Assembly: GCF_009601685.2 (NCBI RefSeq)
Contig: NZ_CP045701.2
Coordinates: 2,852,001-2,916,000, forward strand
DNA: 64,000 nt
Direction: 5' to 3'
Source: Pseudomonas brassicacearum
GTDB taxonomy: Bacteria > Pseudomonadota > Gammaproteobacteria > Pseudomonadales > Pseudomonadaceae
The notes beneath the pieces are model-generated. The model had not been told where the DNA came from, ran no database searches, and saw only the letters and a program-made list of their open reading frames with translations. Position 1 is the first letter of the stretch. Each line of letters opens with the position of its first letter. Both the position numbers and the translations under genes were made by a program. Below are positions 25,500 to 34,135 of the stretch, piece by piece.

Positions 25500-25708
25500 G
25501 ATGAGCTCCCGAAGACAAAATCGATACGTTGAATTGTTTAACTGCTTCAGCGTGACCGTATCGCGAAGTACTCCAAAAGCGCCTGGCTTCAATGAATTGA
25601 CATTGAGCACATTCAGTTTCGGTTCGCTGAAATAAATCTTATTGGTTGGGCCCGTGTTTAACACTTCTACATAAGGTCATCGGACCTATGCCTGGGTAGG
25701 GGTGTTCT

Positions 25709-25720
25709 ATACGAAGGTAT
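25709..25720. promoter_or_regulatory. ATAC-N4-GTAT palindrome, site 1
   Basis: ATACGAAGGTAT. It lies in the 236-bp gap between the lone receiver gene and the NDH-2-like gene, about 210 bp before the latter's start codon. Two further copies of the same ATAC-N4-GTAT pattern lie before the other transcripts of this locus. Confidence 0.5.
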
Positions 25721-25735
25721 GAGGGGACGACGCAG

Positions 25736-26110
25736 TCAAGCAGCCCCGGCCATTACCGATTCAATACAGGCAATCAATTCAGCGCAGTCGAACGGTTTCG
25801 GAAAAAATGCCACCGGCTCGGGCGTAGCAGCGCTGACACGGGGCGGCACGCCTGGGTATCCGGTAATGAATATGATCGGGATATGAACACCCTGGGTCGA
25901 CAGGTGATCGTACATCTGAATACCCGTCATGCCCGGCATTTGTATATCCGAGATCAGGCATGCTGTGTTTTGAAGTTCGCAGGAAGATAAAAAGTCCAAG
26001 GCGCTGGCGTATGTTCTAACCCGATATCCGTGGGCGCGTAACAAGCCATCGAGGGCAATTCGAACGGATTCATCGTCATCAATAATTGAAATAATTGCGG
26101 TATTGGACAT
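25736..26110 (-). CDS. single-domain response-regulator receiver
   Basis: A 124-residue protein that is only a FixJ/CheY-like receiver domain: acidic pocket DDDES near residues 10-14, phospho-acceptor aspartate in ISDIQMPGMTG (about residue 54), and the lysine in AFFPKPFD (about 103). There is no output domain. The start at MSNTAIISIIDDD is chosen because the upstream extension has no domain and GGAGGTATCGAC precedes it. It follows the kinase and LuxR-type regulator genes in the same direction but with a 102-bp gap that holds an ATAC-N4-GTAT site, so it may have its own promoter. Confidence 0.85.
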   Translation of the reverse strand: MSNTAIISIIDDDESVRIALDGLLRAHGYRVRTYASALDFLSSCELQNTACLISDIQMPGMTGIQMYDHLSTQGVHIPIIFITGYPGVPPRVSAATPEPVAFFPKPFDCAELIACIESVMAGAA

Positions 26111-26193
26111 GTCGATACCTGGAGGTGATATCGGATAGCCATAAAGGCGCCCGTTATCAGTGCAAGATACGCCCTCCAATGGTCCCGCCAAGT

Positions 26194-26205
26194 ATACGTG
26201 TGTAT
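26194..26205. promoter_or_regulatory. ATAC-N4-GTAT palindrome, site 2
   Basis: ATACGTGTGTAT, 84 bp before the start codon of the lone receiver gene and inside the 102-bp gap that separates it from the LuxR-type regulator gene. Confidence 0.5.
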
Positions 26206-26212
26206 GAACTTT

Positions 26213-26863
26213 CTACTGTTCGCCAAGCAATTCCAGCACTTGGGCCATGCGCACCAGATCAGCAAACGAACGCGCGCACATTTTGCGCATGGCTTGGCCG
26301 CGGTGAATCTTGACCGTGATTTCACTCAGGCCTATTTCCCCGGCGATCTGCTTGTTCATCAGGCCCGACACCGCCAGCGCCATGACCTGCTGCTCCCGAG
26401 GCGTCAATGTGGCGTAGCGACCGATCAGTTGCTGATGGCTGCGTTCGGACTCGCGCCGCAGCCGATCCAGGTGATGGGCAGCGGCGACGGCATCGATCAG
26501 GTCCTGCTCGCGGAACGGTTTGGCGAGGAAATCCACGGCACCGGCCTTCATTGCCCGCACGGTCATGGCGATGTCCCCATGACCGGTCATGAACACGATC
26601 GGCAAGTGGACGTTGGCCGCGGTCAGTTCGCGTTGGCAATCCAGGCCGCTGGTGCCTTGCAGCCGTACATCCAATACCAGGCAACTGGGCAGGTCGAGCC
26701 TTGGATGGTTCATGAACTGCGCAACCGAACCGAACAGATGGACTTGCAGGCCGATGGAACGTAGCAGGCTGCCGAGGGATTGGCGCAGCGGTGCGTCATC
26801 GTCGACGATGTAGACAACGGGCTCGGTGCCGATGACCGGGTTGCTGGTGTGTTTGGGGTTCAT
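26213..26863 (-). CDS. FixJ/LuxR-type response regulator
   Basis: A 216-residue two-domain regulator. The receiver has VDDDAPLRQ (acidic pocket), LVLDVRLQGTSG (phospho-acceptor Asp near residue 64) and FLAKPFREQ (Lys). The C-terminal domain is a LuxR/GerE helix-turn-helix: LTPREQQVMALAVSGLMNKQIAGEIGLSEITVKIHRGQAMRKM. The start at MNPKHTSN overlaps the kinase stop by 4 bp (ATGA), so kinase and regulator are a coupled pair. It is the best candidate to bind the nearby ATAC-N4-GTAT sites. Confidence 0.88.
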   Translation of the reverse strand: MNPKHTSNPVIGTEPVVYIVDDDAPLRQSLGSLLRSIGLQVHLFGSVAQFMNHPRLDLPSCLVLDVRLQGTSGLDCQRELTAANVHLPIVFMTGHGDIAMTVRAMKAGAVDFLAKPFREQDLIDAVAAAHHLDRLRRESERSHQQLIGRYATLTPREQQVMALAVSGLMNKQIAGEIGLSEITVKIHRGQAMRKMCARSFADLVRMAQVLELLGEQ

Positions 26864-28374
26864 TGGACGTTCCCCGCCAGGGCGGTGCAAGCGAGCAGCG
26901 GCAGGGCGAACCTGAATGAGGTGCCCTGGCCGGCCTCGCTGGTCGCCCAGATCCTGCCTTCATGGAAGTCGATGATCGACCGGCAGATGGAAAGGCCCAT
27001 GCCCAGGCCGTTCTCCTTGGTGGTAAAAAACGCATTGAACAAGGACGGCAGGATCTCGGGTGCAATGCCGGTTCCATGGTCAGTCACCTCCAGCAACGCT
27101 TGATCATCCTCCGTCCAGGTGCGTATGTGCAGGATTCGTTCGTGTACCTTGACCTCGTCCATGGCGTGGCAGGCATTGATGATCAGGTTGATGATCACTT
27201 GCTGCAATTGCACCCGGTCTGCGTTGACCGGGCCGCCGGCCGCTGCCAGGTCCACCTTCGCCCGCACTTTATGATGAGTCATTTGTTGCTGGACCAGGCT
27301 CAGGGTCTCACTGACGATATCGTCCAGTCGCTCGGGTTGGCGCAATGGATCGCACTTGCGCGACAGCGCCCTGATACCGCTGATGACCTCGCTGGCACGA
27401 CAGCCGTTGGTGACGATCCGGTCAAGGCAATCCAGCGCTTCCCCGAGATCGGGCTCCGGACGCTTGAGCCACCGGCGGCAGGCCTCGCCGCTGCTGGTGA
27501 TGGCCGTCAGCGGCTGGTTGACCTCGTGGGCAATGGACGCGGCCATTTCCCCTAGGGAGGTCAAGCGAGTGACATGGGCCAGTTGGCTCTGGGCGCGGAA
27601 CAACGCTTCTTCGGCCTGCTTGCTGGCGGTAATGTCCATGAGTGCGCCCAGGTACTGGAAACGGCCATGCTGCAGGAGCAGGGGACTGGCGATCATGTGG
27701 ATATGCTTGATACGCCCATCAGGCATCAGCAGGCGCAGCTTGACCTCGATCTGCGGTTCGCCGACGGCGGCCTGCTGGAAAACTTGGCGTGCCGACTCCA
27801 GGTCTTCGGGGTGGATGCGCTCCAGCATCATCGACACCGTCGGTGGTTTGTTGGGCGGGTATTCGAAGATCCGTGCCGACTCCTCCGACCAGGACATTTG
27901 CTGCCGATCACCGTGAAAGCCCACGCTGCCGGTCTGGCTCAGGCGCTGGGCACCGATCAGATAGGCCTCGTTTTGCCGCAGGCTGTCGGAGGCCTGCTTA
28001 CTGCGCAGCGCCAGGAAGGCGATGGCCGACAATGCGGTCAGGCAGCGGAAGAACCCGGTGGTCGTGTCCCAGCGGTAATAGCCACCGTTGTACAAGAATG
28101 TCGCGGTGAGCAAGAGCATGCACATCAGCGCGACGGTGATCACCAGGTTGATCGAAAACAGGTTGGCTGCCATCAACAACAAGGTGATGTACAGCAGGGT
28201 CGGGGCCAGGTCGGAATGGGTTTCGGAATTGATGATGAGAATGCCGCAGGCCACCACCAATCCCACCGCCCAGCCCAAGACGTTGACCAGCGGGTTGGCG
28301 CTGATGCCCATGGACGGTCGGCCCCCCCGCTGGCTTGGGGTGTATCGCAGGCTGTCATAGACATTCTTGAGCAT
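26860..28374 (-). CDS. PAS-containing sensor histidine kinase (FixL-like pair member)
   Basis: A 504-residue inner-membrane kinase. Several membrane helices lie near the N-terminus (around residues 30-125), followed by a PAS domain (GSVGFHGDRQQMSWSEESARIFEY to YLGALMDITASKQAEEAL), the H-box ASIAHEVNQPLTAI with the phospho-acceptor histidine, and an ATPase domain with N-box INLIINACHAMDEV and G-box GLGMGLSICRSII. The start is uncertain: MLKNVYDSLRYT (28374) is used, but MGISANPLVN at 28311 is also possible. It is cotranscribed with the LuxR-type regulator. The signal it senses is unknown. Confidence 0.85.
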   Translation of the reverse strand: MLKNVYDSLRYTPSQRGGRPSMGISANPLVNVLGWAVGLVVACGILIINSETHSDLAPTLLYITLLLMAANLFSINLVITVALMCMLLLTATFLYNGGYYRWDTTTGFFRCLTALSAIAFLALRSKQASDSLRQNEAYLIGAQRLSQTGSVGFHGDRQQMSWSEESARIFEYPPNKPPTVSMMLERIHPEDLESARQVFQQAAVGEPQIEVKLRLLMPDGRIKHIHMIASPLLLQHGRFQYLGALMDITASKQAEEALFRAQSQLAHVTRLTSLGEMAASIAHEVNQPLTAITSSGEACRRWLKRPEPDLGEALDCLDRIVTNGCRASEVISGIRALSRKCDPLRQPERLDDIVSETLSLVQQQMTHHKVRAKVDLAAAGGPVNADRVQLQQVIINLIINACHAMDEVKVHERILHIRTWTEDDQALLEVTDHGTGIAPEILPSLFNAFFTTKENGLGMGLSICRSIIDFHEGRIWATSEAGQGTSFRFALPLLACTALAGNVQ

Positions 28375-28726
28375 CGCGGAGGGTAGGGGCACGCTGGCAG
28401 ACCTTTTGTTTTTACTGGGTCTCGCTCTGGGATGTCGGGGAAACAGAGCATCGGTTCGTATCTTAGAAGCGCACCTTTGCCTGAGGTAGGACATAAAACC
28501 CTGAAATCGCGCCAAGTCGCACCGACACATCCTTTGTGGCGAGGGTATATACCGAAGTATCGATGACGCCGCCCAAAGGGTGAGTCAAGTGTCCCCACGT
28601 ACGACAGACATGGGGCCGCCTCGGGGATTACGCTTTCAACACCTCGTCGCCGTGGCCTTGATGAAGGGCGCAGGCGATGATTTTGTTCACCCCTGACTCA
28701 ATGGCCTGGCGCCTGAGGCGATGACT
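28375..28726. other. 352-bp gap between divergent kinase and LysR genes
   Basis: No credible coding sequence is seen. It holds the third ATAC-N4-GTAT site at 28549 and a short CCTTTGTGGCGAGGG fragment of the sort found in other intergenic regions here. Promoters of both genes must lie here but are not clear by eye. Confidence 0.6.
28549..28560. promoter_or_regulatory. ATAC-N4-GTAT palindrome, site 3
   Basis: ATACCGAAGTAT, 175 bp upstream of the kinase start used here and on the promoter side of the kinase-regulator transcript. Confidence 0.5.
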
Positions 28727-29668
28727 ATGATGAACAGAAATGACCTGCGTCGTGCTGACATCAATTTGCTGGTGGTCTTCGAAACCATGATGCACGAGCA
28801 AAACGTTACCCGCGTCAGCGAAAAGCTGTTTCTCGGCCAGCCCACGATCAGCAGTGCCCTGGCGCGCTTGCGGTTGATGTTCGACGATCCGTTGTTCATC
28901 CGTTCGGGGCGGCTGATGGAACCGACCTCCCGGGCCCAGGAAATCTTTTCCAATCTGTCTCCGGCACTGGACGGCATCGCCGCCGCCTTGAGCCAGTGCC
29001 AGGCGTTCGAGCCGGCCACCAGCGAGGCGACCTTCCATATCGGGCTGTGCGATGACGTCGAGTACGCGCTGCTGCCGCAACTGCTGCGACGCCTGCGGGT
29101 CGAGGCCCCTGGCACCACATTGGTGGTGCGCCGGGCCGATCAATGGCAGTTGTCCCAGCTGTTGGGCAGCGGGGAGATTTCCCTGGGAATCAGCCCGACC
29201 TTGGAACTGCCGGCCAATGCCCGGCGCAAGACACTGCGGCCGATTCGACCGATGCTGTTGCGCGCCGATTCGCAGCCCGGTGAACTGACCCTGGACGAAT
29301 TCTGCCGTCGGCCCCATGCAATGGTGTCGTCCATGGGCAATGTCATCGATGACTCGGACCGCGCGTTATGCCTGATGGGCCGACAGCGCCGGGTGGTGTT
29401 GAGCGTGCCGCAGTTCAGCGCCTTGCCTGTGCTCTTGGCCCAGAGCGATATGATCGCCATCGTGCCGGATTACGTCGCCCAGGCCATGTCGGTGGCGACA
29501 GGCATGAGGGCGCAAGCGGCACCGATCTGCTTGCCCGAGCACGAGCTTTCCATGGCCTGGCGCGGCGCCTCGCACAATGATCCCGGGGAGCGGTGGCTGC
29601 GTTCGCGTTGCAGCGCGTTCCTGGCCGAGCAGGCCGACCCGCAGGAGCGTTCCAGGCGAGTGGCCTGA
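28727..29668 (+). CDS. LysR-family regulator (NodD/PcpR-like group)
   Basis: A 313-residue LysR-type regulator of the NodD-like subgroup, recognised by DLRRADINLLVVFETMMHEQNVTRVSEKLFLGQPTISSALARLR and the following FDDPLFIRSG. The effector-binding domain fills the rest. Three ATGs lie close together; the second (28727) is taken because GAGG at 28715-28718 is 8 bases away, while the first leaves only 2. It is divergent from the sensor-kinase operon; its target is not evident. Confidence 0.86.
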   Translation: MMNRNDLRRADINLLVVFETMMHEQNVTRVSEKLFLGQPTISSALARLRLMFDDPLFIRSGRLMEPTSRAQEIFSNLSPALDGIAAALSQCQAFEPATSEATFHIGLCDDVEYALLPQLLRRLRVEAPGTTLVVRRADQWQLSQLLGSGEISLGISPTLELPANARRKTLRPIRPMLLRADSQPGELTLDEFCRRPHAMVSSMGNVIDDSDRALCLMGRQRRVVLSVPQFSALPVLLAQSDMIAIVPDYVAQAMSVATGMRAQAAPICLPEHELSMAWRGASHNDPGERWLRSRCSAFLAEQADPQERSRRVA

Positions 29669-29695
29669 CGGGGCTGTATCGCAAGGGTTTTGCGC

Positions 29696-30715
29696 TCAGC
29701 GGGAAAACCGCTTGCGATACTCCCGGGGGGAAATCGAAAGATGGCGCTGGAAGGTGTGGCGCATTCGTTCCTCGTCACCGAAGCCGCAGGACCGGGCGAT
29801 CTGGTCGATGTTGCGCTGCGAGTCTTCCAGCATTCGACGCGCGGCTTCAAGGCGGAACATCTCGACGGCTTTGGCCGGGGTTCGGCCGGTCTGGCATTTG
29901 TAGACCCGGGCAAAATTGCGCGGGCTCATCCTGGCCTGGCGGGCCAGCCGTTCGACCGTGAGGTTATTGTCATCCAGGTGTTCGCTCATCCAGGCGTGTA
30001 GTTCGTCGAACCCGGCGCTGTCCTGCATCTGCACCTGCAACAGTTGGCTGAACTGCGCCTGTCCGCCGGGGCGCTTGAGAAACACCACCAGCTCACGGGC
30101 TACCTGCAGGGCCACGTCGCGACCACAATCGGCTTCGACCAGTGCCAGGGCCATGTCGATGCCGGCGCTGACACCGGCCGAGGTCCACACGGTGTCCTGC
30201 TGTATGAAGATCGCGTCGAGGTCCACTTCAATCGACGGGAAGCCGCTCTTGAGCATGTCGCACATGGCCCAGTGGGTCGCGGCCCGACGCCCGTCAAGCA
30301 AGCCGGCCTGGGCCATGAGGAACGTGCCGCTGCATACCGATGCGGTGCGCCGGGCCTTGGCCGAGGCATCGCGTAGCCACTGGACCAGGTCGACACAGTC
30401 AATCATTGCCTGTCGTATGTCCGGTGCGCCAGGCACGATCAACGTGTCGATGGCCGTTGCGTCGAGCTCGCGCAGGGCACGGGTGTCCACGACCAAGCCT
30501 TCGGCGGTCTGCATCAACCCGCCTTCCAGGCTCGCGGTGTGCAGGGTGTAGCCGGGCAGGCCGCGTTCGGTCATCGCTTTGGTGGCGGCCCAGAACACGG
30601 TCTGGGCACCGGTCAGGTCCAACAGGCCCATCTGCGGGTAGGCCAGGAATACCAATGTGCGCGGTTGGGAAATGGACTCGGTGGTGGTGCCGACATCCAG
30701 GGTCATCTCGTTCAT
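29696..30715 (-). CDS. GlxA-family regulator (DJ-1/PfpI domain plus AraC helix-turn-helix)
   Basis: A 339-residue regulator with an N-terminal DJ-1/PfpI-like domain ([21 protein letters not shown]; cysteine elbow [25 protein letters not shown]-like near residues 145-170) and a C-terminal AraC pair of helix-turn-helix motifs ([23 protein letters not shown] and [24 protein letters not shown]). Members control amine, carnitine or choline-type catabolism in Pseudomonas. It converges on the LysR gene and is divergent from an AraC gene 139 bp away. Confidence 0.88.
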   Translation of the reverse strand: [339 protein letters not shown]

Positions 30716-30854
30716 GGTCGTTTCGCGCTGGGTTCTTCAGGGACGATCAGGGAGTCTATCCGTTTTCGGCACGATTGAACGACTGGCCCACGGGGCGGAA
30801 TGGAACTTGCCTGAGCTTTGACCATAAGCCCTGGAATCATCAAAGGTTGGGTCA

Positions 30855-31847
30855 ATGAACAATTCCAACATGGTGCAGCCGGCGGTCTCGTCGGACCTGT
30901 TGCCGACGCTGCCGATCAATCGGTTCCGCACCGCAGACATCGACGAACACGCCCGGAACATGGGCGGCTGGCAGGTTTGCTATGACCAATTGACCCCCGG
31001 ACGCTTCGACGGCGAGTTGATCGAGTTTCGCTCGGACTGGATGCAACTGGTGCGCGACCGCTCTAACCAGGCACTGACCAAGCAAGGCATGGCCTGGGAG
31101 GGCGCTATCACCTTCAGCGTGCCGCTGAGTGCCGATGGGCCGGTCTTTTGCTCCGGGCACCCGATCATCGAGCCCAGCCTGATGGTTGCCCGTGGCCGTA
31201 ACCTGCCCGAGCTGCGCACACCCCAGCATCTCGATCTGCTCGGTGTCGCCATCGAAGAGCAGGCGTTGGAACATGTGCTGGAACGACAGGGCAGTCGCTT
31301 TCGAATTACCGATCTTCCCAAGTGTTACCGTCTCGGCAATTCGACACTGCCGGCCGAGCTTGCGGCGTTGTTCGATGAGCTTGAGGGCGGCGAGCAGGGA
31401 CGTGACTCGTTGCTGGGCTACGAGTCGATCCGCCGTGGCCTGCGTGACACGGTGATGCTGCACATGTTGGAACTGGTGGCACCGGATGAGGCGCCGCCGC
31501 TCAACCCCACGGCGCGCAAGCGCATGGTCGACCGCGCCCGGGAATACGCCTTGGCTCATGTCGATGAGCCGCTGTCGATCCTCGACCTGTGCAACCACAT
31601 CGGTGCCAGCCGGCGAAAACTGCAGTATTGCTTCCAGGAGACGCTGGGCATCAACCCCGTGGCCTATTTGCGGGCGTTGCGCCTCAATGCCGTGCGTCGT
31701 GAACTGCGCAGCGGCAGCCCCGCCCAAGGTGTACAGGAGGCGGCGGCACGCTGGGGCTTCTGGCATTTGAGCCGGTTTTCCAGCGACTATCGGGTGCTGT
31801 TCGGCGAGACCCCTTCACAAACCCTGCGGCGCTCGCATCTGTGCTGA
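30855..31847 (+). CDS. AraC-family regulator before the SphA-MFS-amidase genes
   Basis: A 330-residue AraC-type regulator. The N-terminal ~215 residues form a sensing domain without close match by eye; the C-terminus has the AraC DNA-binding domain (PLSILDLCNHIGASRRKLQYCFQETLGINPVAYLRALRLNAVR, then VQEAAARWGFWHLSRFSSDYRVLFGETPSQTLR), like the EutR subgroup. It is followed 69 bp later, in the same direction, by genes for an outer membrane protein, a transporter and an amidase, and probably activates them when the pathway substrate is present. Confidence 0.86.
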   Translation: MNNSNMVQPAVSSDLLPTLPINRFRTADIDEHARNMGGWQVCYDQLTPGRFDGELIEFRSDWMQLVRDRSNQALTKQGMAWEGAITFSVPLSADGPVFCSGHPIIEPSLMVARGRNLPELRTPQHLDLLGVAIEEQALEHVLERQGSRFRITDLPKCYRLGNSTLPAELAALFDELEGGEQGRDSLLGYESIRRGLRDTVMLHMLELVAPDEAPPLNPTARKRMVDRAREYALAHVDEPLSILDLCNHIGASRRKLQYCFQETLGINPVAYLRALRLNAVRRELRSGSPAQGVQEAAARWGFWHLSRFSSDYRVLFGETPSQTLRRSHLC

Positions 31848-31916
31848 AAACGGATAACGGCTGACCGGCCAGCTCCCTAGGATGACCCCAACACCACTTG
31901 GTTGGAGGGGCATTCG

Positions 31917-32849
31917 ATGTATCAAAATAATAAAACCAACGTCTTGCGCTGTACCTGGTTAAGCCTTGGGTTGATCGCTGTCTGTACCGCTGCCCATGGC
32001 ACCGAAAATGGCGCGCCGACCACGGCGGTCGGGGTCTACGATTTCGGTGCGGGCATGATGCCGCCGGCCACGCCCTTTGGCACCGTCGGCCTGCGAACCG
32101 CGTTCTATTCGGCCAACGTGCAGAAAGATCGCCACGGCAAGTCTGCGGACAACAATTTTTCCCTGGATGTCTTGTCCATCGGCGTCGCCTACATGCGCAT
32201 GACCGATTACACCGTGCTGGGCGCCAAGTATGGCTTCGGCACCGTCGTGCCGTTTTTCCAGATGGACGCCTCGGTACAGGTGCAGACGCCTGTCGGCCCG
32301 CTGGACCTGGAAGCCGATCCGTTTCGCATGGCCGATATCCAGGTGTTGCCGGTGATCCTGCAGTGGACCCTTTCACCGAATTTGTTCGTCAATGCCCAGT
32401 TCCAGATCCAGGCCCCCACCGGCGACTACGACAAGGATCGCTTGATCTCGCCGGGCCTCAATCACTGGACCTTCTCGCCGATCCTCAACGCCACCTACAT
32501 CTCCGACAGCGGCTTCGAGGTGTCTTCCAGCTTTGAGGCCGATATCAACACCCGCAACCACGCCACCGACTACAAGAACGGCGTCGAGTACCGTCACGAA
32601 TTCGCCGTGGGTCAACACGTCGGCCCGTGGACGGTGGGTGTGGGCGGCTATTACTACCGGCAATTCACCGATGACGATGCGCCGGGCCTGGAAGCGGGCA
32701 ATCGCGCTCGGGTGTTGGCGGTCGGGCCGGCAGTGAGCTACTTCAAGCCCGGCATCCCCCCGGTGTGGCTGCATGTCTACAAGGAGCTCGATGCGCGAAA
32801 CCGCGCCGAGGGCTACACCGCGGCGCTGCGTATTTCTCACAGTTTCTAA
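31917..32849 (+). CDS. SphA/MetA-type outer membrane transport protein
   Basis: A 310-residue outer membrane beta-barrel of the family called 'phenol degradation MetA' or SphA. Signal peptide about residues 1-28 (ending AHG); the mature part begins APTTAVGVYDFGAGMMPPATPFGTVGLR, the family hallmark, and ends IRISHSF-like with a terminal phenylalanine typical of barrel proteins. Start at the ATG 31917 with GGAGGGG just before. Such barrels admit hydrophobic or aromatic substrates. It is followed 12 bp later by an MFS gene. Confidence 0.85.
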   Translation: MYQNNKTNVLRCTWLSLGLIAVCTAAHGTENGAPTTAVGVYDFGAGMMPPATPFGTVGLRTAFYSANVQKDRHGKSADNNFSLDVLSIGVAYMRMTDYTVLGAKYGFGTVVPFFQMDASVQVQTPVGPLDLEADPFRMADIQVLPVILQWTLSPNLFVNAQFQIQAPTGDYDKDRLISPGLNHWTFSPILNATYISDSGFEVSSSFEADINTRNHATDYKNGVEYRHEFAVGQHVGPWTVGVGGYYYRQFTDDDAPGLEAGNRARVLAVGPAVSYFKPGIPPVWLHVYKELDARNRAEGYTAALRISHSF

Positions 32850-32861
32850 AAGGGGCTCGCC

Positions 32862-34118
32862 ATGAACCAATCAAGTTCTGTTTCAGCGGCGGCCAGCCCG
32901 TCGCGCCAAGCCAGTTGGCGTGAAGGGCTGGTGCTGATGCTGGGCAGCAGTCTGACGATCATGGGCTCGGTGATGGTCGCACCCATCCTGCCCAGGTTGG
33001 GTGCCGAATTCGGGCCCATGGAGCCTCGCGCCGATCTGCTGGTGCCGTTGGCGGTCACGGGACCTGCCCTGACGATTGCCTTGTGTGCGCCTTTGGCCGG
33101 CTGGTTGGCCGATCGAGTCGGGCGCAAGGCCCTGCTGGTGATCGCCACGGTGCTCTATGCCTTGCTCGGCGCACTGCCGGCGCTGCTCGACGGCCTGCCC
33201 TCGATTGTCGGTGCGCGGCTGTTGTTCGGTTGCACGGAGGCGGCGGTGATGACCTGCTGCGCAACCTTGATCGCCGACTATTGGCAGGGCGAGGAGCGGT
33301 TGCGCTACGTCAACCGGCAGGTGGTGACCATTGGCCTGGTGGGGGCGCTGTTTTTCGTGGTGGGCGGTGCACTCGGCGAGCACTCGTGGCGCGCGCCGTT
33401 CCTCCTGTACTTACTGCCCTTGCTGCTGGTGCCGGCCATGATGAAGGTGCTCTGGGAACCACCGGTGGCGAAGCTACAGAGGGTCGAGCAGCGCGTCGAT
33501 GAGCCGGGTCCGGCCAAGGTCGCCTTGCTGCAATTGCTGGTCGGCTACCTGATGATCCTGGGCGGCATGGTCTTGACGTTCGTCATGCCGATCCAGGCGC
33601 CGACGCTGTTGGTCAGCCTGGGTATCACCTCCAGCACGATGATCGGCCTGGCCGCGGGGTTGAGCCTGTTGGCGACCTTGGGCGGTTCGCTGATGTGGCC
33701 GTTGCTGCGTCGCCGTTTCGGTATCGCTGGTTGCAACGCGCTGCTGCTCGGGCTGATGGGCCTGGGGCTGTGGCTGCTGATGCGCGGACAAAGCTACAAC
33801 GCCGTGCTGGTGGCGGTATTCATCCAGGGCCTGGGGGCCGGCTTGCTGGTGCCGAACGTGATGGCGCCGGTGATGAATGCCTTGACCGCCAGCACCCGCG
33901 GCCGAGGCTTGGGTGGGTTTACCTCGTGCCTGTATATCGGCCAGTTCGTCAGTCCGCTGGTGGTGGCCTTGGTGATTGTCTTCGCCGGTGACCTGCGTCA
34001 CGCCATCCAATGGCTGGCCCTGGCCAGTTTTGCCCTGGCGCTGCTCTGGGTCGTTGCCGGCCTGCGGGCACGGGGCCAGAGGCAGGCGAATACCGTCGGA
34101 TCACATCAATCGTCATGA
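32862..34118 (+). CDS. MFS transporter of the amidase operon
   Basis: A 418-residue inner-membrane transporter with about 12 helices. It has the MFS motif A after helix 2 (GWLADRVGRKALL). The group resembles drug/metabolite proton symporters, and its substrate is unknown. It lies between the outer membrane protein and the amidase and probably imports the amidase substrate (or exports a toxic product). The 17-bp gap to the amidase holds the ribosome site AAGGAG. Confidence 0.86.
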   Translation: MNQSSSVSAAASPSRQASWREGLVLMLGSSLTIMGSVMVAPILPRLGAEFGPMEPRADLLVPLAVTGPALTIALCAPLAGWLADRVGRKALLVIATVLYALLGALPALLDGLPSIVGARLLFGCTEAAVMTCCATLIADYWQGEERLRYVNRQVVTIGLVGALFFVVGGALGEHSWRAPFLLYLLPLLLVPAMMKVLWEPPVAKLQRVEQRVDEPGPAKVALLQLLVGYLMILGGMVLTFVMPIQAPTLLVSLGITSSTMIGLAAGLSLLATLGGSLMWPLLRRRFGIAGCNALLLGLMGLGLWLLMRGQSYNAVLVAVFIQGLGAGLLVPNVMAPVMNALTASTRGRGLGGFTSCLYIGQFVSPLVVALVIVFAGDLRHAIQWLALASFALALLWVVAGLRARGQRQANTVGSHQSS

Positions 34119-34135
34119 CATAAGGAGTCTGAAAC

